From contig CANOCD010000066.1 of the NCBI GenBank assembly GCA_947564495.1, positions 1 through 6,525 on the forward strand: a DNA stretch of 6,525 nt, in the 5' to 3' direction. A program made the position numbers and the translations under genes. Each line of letters opens with the position of its first letter. Within the stretch, counting starts at the first letter, position 1. The DNA is from an uncultured Angelakisella sp. Its GTDB lineage: Bacteria; Bacillota; Clostridia; Oscillospirales; Ruminococcaceae. The notes beneath the pieces are model-generated. The model did no database searches. It had not been told where the DNA came from and saw only the letters and a program-made list of their open reading frames with translations. Shown here piece by piece: positions 1 to 6,400 of the stretch.

Positions 1-33
1 TTTTAGATGCCTAAGTCTCCAGGCACAAACTAA

Positions 34-62
34 CGGCCTTCGACCGGTAAGGCCGAAGGCCG
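34..62 (-). terminator. Probable rho-independent terminator after tRNA-Leu
   Basis: A perfect 9-bp inverted repeat (cggccttcg at 34-42, cgaaggccg at 54-62) encloses an 11-base loop. An alternative register pairs ggcctt at 35-40 with aaggcc at 49-54. Read on the minus strand, the stem is followed by TTAGTTTGTG, a broken T tract. It lies 30 bases past the tRNA CCA end, where a terminator is expected. The weak T tract keeps confidence moderate. Confidence 0.6.
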
Positions 63-76
63 TGTAGGGTGTGCCT

Positions 77-92
77 GCGGCCGCTTGGCCGC
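77..92 (-). other. Hairpin abutting the tRNA 3' CCA
   Basis: A perfect 6-bp stem (gcggcc at 77-82, ggccgc at 87-92) with a four-base loop begins at the base directly after the encoded CCA of tRNA-Leu. It would form in the 3' trailer of the precursor transcript and may influence 3' processing or act with the next hairpin (34-62) in stopping transcription. No T tract follows it, so it is not a classical terminator alone. Its role is inferred. Confidence 0.45.
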
Positions 93-179
93 TGGTGCCG
101 GTGGCGGGGGTCGAACCCGCACGGTATCGCTACCAACGGATTTTGAATCCGCCTCGTCTGCCAATTCCAACACACCGGC
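93..179 (-). tRNA. tRNA-Leu (anticodon CAA)
   Basis: On the minus strand the sequence folds as a complete class II tRNA. The acceptor arm GCCGGTG (179-173) pairs with CACCGGC (103-97), followed by discriminator A and an encoded CCA (95-93). The D arm contains TTGGAATTGGCAGACGAG. The anticodon stem GCGGA/TCCGT holds the loop TTCAAAA, giving anticodon CAA (143-145), which reads UUG. A long variable arm (TGGTAGCGATACC) typical of tRNA-Leu follows, then a T arm GCGGG-TTCGACC-CCCGC. The length is 87 nt with CCA. The gene stands alone, has its own promoter at 208-236 and is followed by hairpins. The anticodon and the long variable arm make the identity firm. Confidence 0.97.
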
Positions 180-207
180 ATATTCACGCTCTCCAAAGCG
201 CCTCTTT

Positions 208-236
208 AGTATAATATGTTTCCCGGGAAATTGCAA
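208..236 (-). promoter_or_regulatory. Near-consensus housekeeping promoter of tRNA-Leu with palindromic spacer
   Basis: Minus-strand -35 TTGCAA (231-236) and -10 TATACT (208-213) are separated by exactly 17 bases (214-230). Transcription should start near base 201, giving a leader of about 20 nt before the tRNA 5' end at 179. The spacer contains a perfect 12-base palindrome, TTTCCCGGGAAA (219-230), whose meaning is unknown. The promoter begins 20 bases after the DUF5662 stop codon, so the tRNA need not depend on read-through from that gene. Confidence 0.85.
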
Positions 237-256
237 GCACTATTTTCCGGGGGACG

Positions 257-790
257 CTATCTCTTCTTCCCCAGCGCCTCCCGGGCGTGGCGGTAGGCCG
301 CCTCCTCCCCCTGGTCCCGGAGGGTGATAAGCAGCGCCTCCAGCAGGGCCCGGGTCTCCGGGTGGAGAAGGTAGTGGTCCTGGCTGTGCCGGTAATACTC
401 CCAGGCCGAGGCGTCGGTGTACCGCTCCCCCAGGTAGACCTTGCTGGCCGCCACCCGGTCGCAGAAGCTCTCCACGACATACCGCTCCGGCATCCGGCAG
501 CCGCAAAGGGCGTGGTCCCCTGCGGGGCTGTAGTCGATCCAGTATTCCAGGTGGTGCTTGTTCCGCCCCTTGTGGTGGAGCCAGGCGGCGCTGTACCCCT
601 TCTCCAGCCGCTCCGCCTCGTTGGGGCTGTGGTCCCCCTGGAAGTACCGGGCCCCCACCAGGAACTCCACCGGGCTGTATTTGGAAAGATCGTGGGTCAG
701 GCCCTGCCAGTAAAGCCCCACCCGAAAGCAGGCCCGCCGGACCAGGCGGCGGTGGTGGTTCACGGTTCGCAGATGTCCAAGCCAGTCCAT
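257..790 (-). CDS. DUF5662 family protein
   Basis: This 177-residue soluble protein is recognised as a DUF5662-type protein, a family of unknown function common in Firmicutes and, as I recall, sometimes mislabelled 'catalase' in databases. The recognisable signatures are NHH at 11-13, THDLSKYS at 32-39, YFQGDHSPNEAE at 49-60, GYSAAWLHHKGRNKHH at 65-80 and ESFCDRVAASK at 107-117. The dense His/Asp pattern (H12, H13, H33, D34, H72, H73, H79, H80, D111) suggests a metal-binding, HD-like helical fold. That is inference, not a demonstrated activity. There is no signal peptide or membrane segment. The start at 790 is supported by AAAGGAGG (798-805) seven bases upstream. I found no convincing promoter in the bases just upstream and no terminator between its TAG and the tRNA promoter. 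The family call is confident; the function is unknown. Confidence 0.9.
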   Translation of the reverse strand: MDWLGHLRTVNHHRRLVRRACFRVGLYWQGLTHDLSKYSPVEFLVGARYFQGDHSPNEAERLEKGYSAAWLHHKGRNKHHLEYWIDYSPAGDHALCGCRMPERYVVESFCDRVAASKVYLGERYTDASAWEYYRHSQDHYLLHPETRALLEALLITLRDQGEEAAYRHAREALGKKR

Positions 791-893
791 GGGCGTTCCT
801 CCTTTTCTTGGATGCTGTGCCGCCGGGGGTGATGAGGGGGGAGGTTGTCCGGCGGCGAGCGGTTCCCCCCCTGTTGGCTCGGATTCGTCCGTT

Positions 894-924
894 CCGGATT
901 CGGCCCCAGCCGGGGCCTGTCCGG
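894..924. repeat. Imperfect hairpin
   Basis: The outer arms ccgga (894-898) and tccgg (920-924) and the inner arms ggcccc (902-907) and ggggcc (912-917) can pair around a four-base loop with a small internal bulge. There is no T tract on either side, so a terminator role is not supported. Confidence 0.4.
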
Positions 925-1150
925 AAGGGCAGGCGGTACAAGGCGCAAGCGAGGGCGCTCCTGCGGCTGGGTGTGGGTGCAGGCTCGTACCGGCCGCAGG
1001 TTGTCACTTCGATTTCAGCGGGTGCAGAAGGAAAACCAGCCCTTCGTTCCCGGCGCCATGTTTTTCCTGCGTCCGGTTTTGTTTGGCTCGTTCCTGGGTT
1101 CAGCGGCCCGGTCCATACGTTTGTACAGGCCGTCGGCGCCTAGGGGTATT

Positions 1151-1215
1151 TCGCCCGCTGCGGCGGGCGACCAAAGGCTTCGCCTCTGGACTCCACCGCC
1201 CTTTGAAAAGGGCGG
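1151..1215. repeat. Cluster of three adjacent hairpins
   Basis: Hairpin A pairs 1151-1158 with 1163-1170 (8 bp, perfect, loop tgcg). Hairpin B starts at the very next base and pairs 1171-1178 with 1182-1189 (7 of 8 pairs, loop ttc). Hairpin C pairs 1196-1203 with 1208-1215 (8 bp, perfect, loop tgaa). The set lies 43 bases past the stop codon of the KtrB-type gene. No hairpin is followed by a T tract on either strand, so it is not a standard terminator array. The general look (GC stem, ctttgaaaag loop region, then taaactttg) resembles repeat units I recall from intergenic regions of Oscillospiraceae genomes. It could stabilise the 3' end of the potassium transporter mRNA. Confidence 0.6.
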
Positions 1216-1257
1216 CCCTAAACTTTGCCTGGCACGGTTTTTACCTTGCGCTTGGCC

Positions 1258-2634
1258 CTACCCGATGATCACCCTTGCCGACGGCAGGACCTTCTTGCTC
1301 CCCCCGCTCTTGATGGCCAGCGCCAGCGCCAGCGAAAGCAGCCCCACCCGGCCTAAAAACATATTGCAGATCAGCACCAGTTTCCCAACCACCCCGGCAG
1401 CCCCCGAGACCCCCACCGAAAGCCCCACCGTGGCAAAAGCCGACGTCTCCTCAAATAACACGTCGGTCATCGAAAAATCCCCGCCCAGGGAAAACCAGAT
1501 GACCACCGTGGACACCGCCACAATGAGCACCCCCATGGTGATGAGGGTCAGCGCCCGGTACACCGTCTGCGCCTCCACCCGCCTGCGGCCGATGATGGTC
1601 TCCTCCTCCCCCCGCATCACCGAGACAATGGTCATCACCACCACCGCCACGGTGGTGATCTTGATGCCCCCGCCGGTCCCCGCCGGAGCCGCCCCCACGA
1701 ACATCAGCAGCACCGACAGGACCTTGGACTGGTCGGTGAGGGCCGCCAGATCCACCGTGTTGAACCCCGCCGTCCGGCAGCTCACCGAGTGGAAGAGGGC
1801 GGCGTTCACCTTCCCCGGCAGGGAGAGGGGCCCCAGGGTGCCGGGGTTGTTCCACTCCAGGGCCAGGAATCCGACGAAGCCCGCCCCCAGCAGCGCCGCC
1901 GTGAGGATGAGGACGATCTTGGTATGGAGGGTGACGGTCCGGGTCTTCCGCCATTTCAGCAGGTCATCCCAGACCACGAAGCCCAATCCCCCCAGGACCA
2001 CCAGGGCCATGGCGGGGAGGGTCAGCAGCCAGCTGCCCTCGAAGGCGGTGAGGGAGGCGAAGGGGGTCCCCTCCCGGCCCATAAGGTCGAAGCCGGCGTT
2101 GCAGAAGGCCGAGACCGAGGTGAACACCGAGGCGGCCAGCCCGTCCCGGAATCCCATCCTGGGGATGAAGGTGGCGGACAGGGCCAGAGCTCCCAGGAGC
2201 TCCACCAGGAAGGTGCCCAGGATCACGGTGCGGACCAGGTGGCGGACCCCGGCGAAGGAATCGCTGTTCACCGATTCCTTGGCCAGGTCGGCGGCCCGCA
2301 GGCCCATCCGACGCCCAACCAGGACCTGGAAGAAGGCCCCCATGGTCACCAGGCCCAAGCCCCCCACCTGGATGAGGGCCAGGATGATCCCCTGGCCGGC
2401 GGCGGACCAATGGCTCCAGGTGTCGTAGACCACCAGGCCGGTGACGCAGGTGGCGGAGGTGGCGGTGAAAAGGGCCTCCAGGGGCGGGGTGAAGGCGCCG
2501 TCCCGGGAGGCGAAGGGGAGGACCAGCAGGGCGGTCCCCGCCCCGATGATGAGCAGGAAGCTGAGGCAGATGGTCCGGGCGGGGTTCTGGGCCATGCGGC
2601 CCTCCCCCTCCCCGGAGAGGGGGCGGTTGAACAT
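1258..2634 (-). CDS. KtrB/TrkH-family potassium uptake channel subunit
   Basis: This 458-residue polytopic membrane protein is the ion-conducting subunit of a Ktr/Trk potassium uptake system. The four pore repeats are visible with their filter glycines: TSATCVTGL (G66), SVSAFCNAGFD (G181), SVSCRTAGFNT (G290) and TSAFATVGLS (G404). The intramembrane gating loop of the third repeat is seen as GAAPAGTGGGIK (314-325), and the conserved arginine near the C terminus as GRVGLLSL (R429). The C terminus ends in RVIIG, usual for KtrB, and the length fits KtrB better than the longer TrkH. The start at 2634 is favoured by AAAGGAGG (2642-2649) at seven bases; Met14 (2595) also has a GGAGG-rich upstream and cannot be excluded. 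It is translated 13 bases after the Nudix stop, with the ribosome site overlapping that stop. Ktr channels normally work with a cytoplasmic KtrA/RCK ring; none is encoded beside it. The family assignment is firm; the choice between ktrB and trkH as a name is less so. Confidence 0.96.
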   Translation of the reverse strand: MFNRPLSGEGEGRMAQNPARTICLSFLLIIGAGTALLVLPFASRDGAFTPPLEALFTATSATCVTGLVVYDTWSHWSAAGQGIILALIQVGGLGLVTMGAFFQVLVGRRMGLRAADLAKESVNSDSFAGVRHLVRTVILGTFLVELLGALALSATFIPRMGFRDGLAASVFTSVSAFCNAGFDLMGREGTPFASLTAFEGSWLLTLPAMALVVLGGLGFVVWDDLLKWRKTRTVTLHTKIVLILTAALLGAGFVGFLALEWNNPGTLGPLSLPGKVNAALFHSVSCRTAGFNTVDLAALTDQSKVLSVLLMFVGAAPAGTGGGIKITTVAVVVMTIVSVMRGEEETIIGRRRVEAQTVYRALTLITMGVLIVAVSTVVIWFSLGGDFSMTDVLFEETSAFATVGLSVGVSGAAGVVGKLVLICNMFLGRVGLLSLALALAIKSGGSKKVLPSARVIIG

Positions 2635-2641
2635 GACGCTC

Positions 2642-2649
2642 CCTCCTTT
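2642..2649 (-). promoter_or_regulatory. Ribosome binding site overlapping the Nudix stop codon
   Basis: AAAGGAGG stands seven bases before the ATG at 2634. The TAA stop of the Nudix gene (2648-2650) shares two of its bases. Ribosomes finishing the Nudix gene would therefore stop on the initiation site of the transporter, implying one transcript and probably translational coupling. The site also supports the 2634 start over Met14. Confidence 0.85.
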
Positions 2650-3136
2650 ACCGGGGCCGGCGGGCGGATTTCGCCTTGGGCTTGGGTCTGGGGCGGCGGC
2701 GGGGCTGGCGGGGCCCGGAGGGCTCCTCCAGGACGCCCAGGCGCTTTTTGGCCAGGCGGATGAGCCGCTTGTCGTTGGCGAAGGTGACCAGGTCCCCGGC
2801 CTCCAGGAGGGGGGCCCAGCGCAGCTCGCTGATCTCCTCCTCCTGGCGGACCAGCTCGTCCCCCAGGGCCTCCCCCAGGAAGTACACCACCTGTTTTTTC
2901 ACCCCGGCCTGGGGGAAATACTCCACGCTTTCCCGGAACCCGTCGTAAAGGCGGATGGAGAGGCCGGTCTCCTCCTTCACCTCCCGGAGGGCGGTCTGGC
3001 GCTCGGTCTCCCCGGCCTCCACGTGGCCTTTGGGGAAGGACCAATGGCCGCCGAACCGATGGCGGAGGAGGACCAGATCATATTGCTCGCCGTTTTTGCG
3101 GATGACCAAAGCTCCGCAGGATTTTTCCCGTTTCAT
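2648..3136 (-). CDS. Nudix hydrolase, Ap4A-hydrolase-like
   Basis: This 162-residue cytoplasmic hydrolase has a perfect Nudix box at residues 37-59: GHVEAGE, seven residues, then REVKEETGL, fitting GX5EX7REUXEEXGU and supplying the Mg-binding glutamates. The N-terminal SCGALVIR strand, the LLRHRFGGHWSFPKGH run (24-38) and the later EEISELRW (99-107) resemble the bis(5'-nucleosyl)-tetraphosphatase branch, which splits Ap4A or related dinucleotides. Substrate cannot be fixed from sequence. The frame stays open upstream to a possible start at 3397, but that stretch is unlike protein and covers both a terminator and the promoter at 3213-3221. I therefore place the start at 3136, with AAAAGGAT just upstream. 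An unusual Pro/Arg/Lys-rich tail of about 25 residues (138-162, e.g. PRRRPRPKPKAK) follows the fold. The gene is the first of an operon with the potassium channel gene. Confidence 0.93.
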   Translation of the reverse strand: MKREKSCGALVIRKNGEQYDLVLLRHRFGGHWSFPKGHVEAGETERQTALREVKEETGLSIRLYDGFRESVEYFPQAGVKKQVVYFLGEALGDELVRQEEEISELRWAPLLEAGDLVTFANDKRLIRLAKKRLGVLEEPSGPRQPRRRPRPKPKAKSARRPR

Positions 3137-3145
3137 ACACGCTTC

Positions 3146-3153
3146 ATCCTTTT
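3146..3153 (-). promoter_or_regulatory. Ribosome binding site that fixes the Nudix start
   Basis: Minus-strand AAAAGGAT, continuing as GGATGA, lies 7-10 bases before the ATG at 3136. No comparable site precedes the farther upstream Met at 3397, so this site decides the start. It is weaker than the AAAGGAGG sites of the two downstream genes. Confidence 0.7.
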
Positions 3154-3212
3154 CCCGTTTGCAGCCGGCCGGCGGGGAAGCCGGGCGGCCCGGTTTTTGT
3201 TGATACACTATT

Positions 3213-3241
3213 ACTATACCATTTTTTCGGGGAGAATAAAA
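3213..3241 (-). promoter_or_regulatory. Extended -10 promoter of the Nudix-potassium transporter operon
   Basis: On the minus strand TGGTATAGT (3213-3221) gives a -10 of TATAGT (3213-3218) with the TGn extension. At a 17-base spacing the -35 position reads TTTTAT (3236-3241), a weak match, as is usual with extended -10 promoters. Transcription should begin near 3206, leaving a leader of about 70 nt. This AT-rich island stands out sharply from the GC-rich surroundings. Confidence 0.7.
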
Positions 3242-3355
3242 GAGTATTTTTCGCACAGAGCAGAAAAAAGGCGGGGGCGGGCCGAAGGCAGGGCAGGACC
3301 CGAGCCGGGGAAAGCCCAGGGCCGCCCGGGGCCTCCCCCGTCCGGATACGCAGGA

Positions 3356-3389
3356 AAAGGCCAGCCCGTCAAACAACAGGCTGGCCTTT
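3356..3389 (-). terminator. Strong hairpin terminator of the surface-protein gene, possibly bidirectional
   Basis: A perfect 11-bp stem (aaaggccagcc at 3356-3366, ggctggccttt at 3379-3389) encloses a 12-base loop. On the minus strand the stem runs into CCTTTTCCTG, and on the plus strand into CCTTTCTTTG, so it can work both ways. It lies 77 bases past the TAA at 3466-3468 and separates the adhesin gene from the Nudix promoter. Confidence 0.85.
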
Positions 3390-3465
3390 CTTTGCACAGG
3401 ACCAAAAAGCGAAGTCCCAGGGGTGGCCGGAGCGGCGCCGCCGTCACGTAATCACGGGGAGCGCC

Positions 3466-6400
3466 TTATCCCTCGTCCCCGGGGGAGCGAGGGTCCTCGG
3501 CGGCGGGGTCCTTTTTCCTGCGGAAGCGTGCCAGGCAGATGGCCACGGCGCCCACCAGGAAAAGCACGCTGAGGGAAGCCCAGCTTTCGGTGTCGGTCTC
3601 GTCGCCAGTGCCGGGGTGCTTCCGGGAGGTCACGCTGCTGCCGTCGGGGGGCGGGGCGGAGCTGCTGTCATCGCCGTCGTCATCATCGCCGCCGCCGGGG
3701 GGCGCGGAAGAGCTGGAGGAACCGGAGGAGCTGGAGGGCGGCGGGTCCTCCGGCTTCTGGCGGCTGTTGGTAAAGCGGGCCGGCGGCGCCACGGTGACGT
3801 TCTTCTGGTCGGGGTCCACAGGGATGGTCCCGGAATGGACCCGGTCCGCCGGGTCGGGATACCAGCCCGCCTCCGGCTCTTCGGTGACGGTGTACTTGGT
3901 GCCCTGGGGCAGGCCCAGGATGGCCACCGCCTCGTCGTGGTGGAGGAGCAGCTCCCCGCCGTTTTTGATCTTGCCGGTCTTGTCGTCGCCGTAGAAGTGG
4001 TACTCAAAGGTATCCTCCAAGGGGGTCCCGTCGGGGGCCGTTAATTCGACCTTGAAGCGGAAAAGCTGGGTGTAGTCGCTGTCGTCCAGGACCTCCCCGG
4101 CCACCGTCTTGCTGATGGTCAGGCTGCCGGTGGTGATGGGGGCGTCGGCCCGGTCCCCAACCACCACCATGTTTACCATGCTGAACAGGTTGGTGAGGTC
4201 GGTGTCCCCCAGGTTCTCCATGTTGGCGTCGGGGTCGGCGGCGGCGTAGCCCAGATCGCCGATCAGGGCCGGCCAGTTCTGCTGGATTCGGGTGCGGACA
4301 TAGCCGGTGTCGGTGACAAAGTAGGGGGTGAAGTAAGCTCCGCCGTCCTCGTCGTGGAGGCCGTAGTCCTGGCCCTCGGGGTTGTTCTTTTTGTAGTGGA
4401 GGTTCATGGTCCGGAGGACATTGGTCCCCTCCAGCTTTGCGTCCTGCCAGCCGTCCAGGTGGAAGCTGCCGCTCTCCTGGACCTGCATCACGGCCAAAAT
4501 GTCCTGGAGGGTGACGTCCACCTTTTGGCTGGCGGCGTACTGGTGCATGGTCTGGGTGAGGGTCCCTGCCCCGGCCATGACGCTGACCCCGTCGTCTTTG
4601 GTGCCCGCGTCGGCATAGATGGAGTAGGTCCCCACCTTGATGTTGATCTTGGTGTCGTTGACCTTATAGCCCGTCGGAGGCGTCATTTCCTTTAAGTAAT
4701 ACTGCCCGTCCTGGGCGTTGGCCCAGACCGCCTGGGCCTGACCGTCAATGGTGTTGTCCCCGGCGGGGGAGAAGACCAGCATCCCGTTTTGATCCGTCTT
4801 GCCGCTGGCCCGGGGAGTTTTCTCGTCGTTGAAGAAGAGGCCGAACACGGTGCCCGCCAGAGGTTCGCCGTCCTGGTCGATCTTCAGGACCCGCAGCTCC
4901 CGGCGCTCGTTGGGGATGTAGATGAGGGAGCGGAAATCCCGGTTGAACTGCTTAACGCTGAGGAACTTGAACTCGTCCAGGGAAAGCAGTTGGTAGGTGG
5001 CCTCCACCCCCTTGGCCTGGACAAGGGCCCGCAGGGCGGCATAACGTTTTGCGGGGGTGTCCTCGTGGATGCCCAGGGCGTTCAGGGCGGCAGGGTCAAG
5101 GAACCCGTAGATCATCTGGATGTCGCCGTCCGGGTTGTTGAGGAGGTAGCGGTTGGCCAGGCCGGGCAGGTCGAAGAGGGTGCCGTGGAGGCGGCGGTTG
5201 CCATCGTCCCAGTCCAGGTGCCAATCGGCGGTGTTCCGCTTTTTGGCCTGGTTCAGGATCGCCATGGCGGCGGCTTCTTTCCAGGCCGCCTCGACGCCCT
5301 GGGTGGTCACGGTGTTCTTGTCGATGGGCACCGCCTGGAAGCTGTCCAGGTTGCTGCCGTAAAGGGCCATCCAGCTCTTGTCGGACTTTTTCTTCATCAT
5401 GGGGATGGCCACGACCAGTCCTTTTTCCTGGTCGTCGTTCCCCACCGGTTTGCTGCTGTCCGGGACAACGGTTTCGCCCTCCACCTTGCCGTAGTTCAGG
5501 CTGGCGGCGGCGGTGACATTGGAGACCGAGCAGGCGTAGGCGCCGGTGGTCCAGCGGTTGGCCACCGAGAGCATGGAGGTGCTGGTGTCATACCCCAGCA
5601 CGATGGGCACCGGCTGTTTGCGGTAGCCGGCGGGTTCCTTTGTCTCCTCCAGGATGTAATATTGGTCGCCCCGGTCGGCAAAGTTGAAGTATTGGCCGTC
5701 CGCCGTCATAAAGACAGCGGAGCCGTCCGATTGGGTGGTGAGTTCCACCAGAAGTTTTGCGTTGTCCTTCTTTTTGACATAGAAGACTTTGTTTTCCAGG
5801 CTGGGGTCGTCGCCCTGGGTGTTCTTGTCCAGGTCCCGGTCGGTGTAAAGGCACTGGACGGCGTTGGCGGTCCCCTTTGCGACCTCCTCGGCCTCGTAAA
5901 GCTCAAATTCCACGCCGGGGCGAGGCTGGCCGTACTGGTCCACCTTGACGATCCGCTGGTGGAGCAGGGGCTGGAGGTTGAAGTTCAGGGCGATACTGGA
6001 GTCGTAATTGCCCCGCTCCAGGTAGAACATTTTCAGGGTGTGGCTGGTGTTGCTGGCGAAGGTTTCGCCGTTCCACTGGGTCTCGCCCAGGGTCACCTTG
6101 GTATTGTCGAGGGCGGCCTTTTCGTACTGTTTTCTCAGGGTGGTGTGGGTCACCATTCTGTCGGAGGCCGCAGGATCATCCGGAATCCCTTTGCTGTCAA
6201 AAGCCCGGCCTATGTAAATATCCCCGGTGGCAAAGTTGATGGTGCCGTAAATTTCGCTGTGGGTGCCCCCCAGGTCCAGGACCAGGACGTCATCCACAAA
6301 GACCCAAACGTCATCGTCCCCGGAAAACTGAAAGGTCATGGGGTCGCCCTTGCCGCTCCCGGTGTTGATCATGCCGTTGTTGGGCTGGCGGAAGTCGACC

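Larger units (their letters stand above)
791..1257. other. 467-base non-coding stretch, probable repeat DNA
   Basis: No reading frame here has a ribosome site or recognisable protein, although several frames are open by chance because the DNA is GC-rich. The left part holds the DUF5662 ribosome site (798-805). A hairpin lies at 894-924 (ccgga/tccgg outside, ggcccc/ggggcc inside). An 8-bp inverted repeat (cctgcggc 960-967, gccgcagg 993-1000) follows. The block at about 1000-1130 is richer in T runs than the genes around it. Three hairpins stand back to back at 1151-1215. I read the stretch as interspersed repeat or decayed intergenic sequence; this is inference. Confidence 0.55.
3137..3465. 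other. 329-base intergenic region between adhesin and Nudix genes
   Basis: It contains, in minus-strand order, the terminator of the surface-protein gene (3356-3389), a GC- and purine-rich stretch (about 3260-3350) in which I see nothing definite, the Nudix promoter (3213-3221 with an upstream A/T-rich segment) and a leader of about 70 nt. That leader has two GC-rich inverted repeats (3181-3193 and the palindrome gccggccggc at 3164-3173). No gene is supported here. Confidence 0.7.

Noticed and set aside
240..1007. A 255-codon minus-strand frame across the DUF5662 gene
   Set aside because: It overlaps the recognised DUF5662 protein in another frame, is Pro/Gly/Arg-rich and lacks a ribosome site.
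1151..1215. Rho-independent terminator of the potassium channel gene
   Set aside because: The stems are good but none is followed by a T tract on either strand; listed as hairpin repeats instead.
1151..1215. CRISPR array
   Set aside because: The hairpin units differ in sequence, have no regular spacers and there are only three of them; no cas genes are present.
845..2428. A 527-codon open frame on the plus strand
   Set aside because: Most of it is antisense to the potassium channel gene, whose motifs are unmistakable; the rest is the non-coding stretch, with no ribosome site. GC-rich DNA gives long chance frames.
1789..2763. A 324-codon plus-strand frame rich in Gly, Glu and Gln
   Set aside because: It is a frame shadow of the channel gene; the Gly/Glu/Gln-rich composition comes from the complement of GC-rich codons and no domain is visible.
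3137..3397. An 87-residue N-terminal extension of the Nudix protein from a Met at 3397
   Set aside because: It would run through the terminator stem (3356-3389) and the -10 promoter (3213-3221), has no ribosome site and does not resemble a protein; the start at 3136 gives a normal Nudix length.
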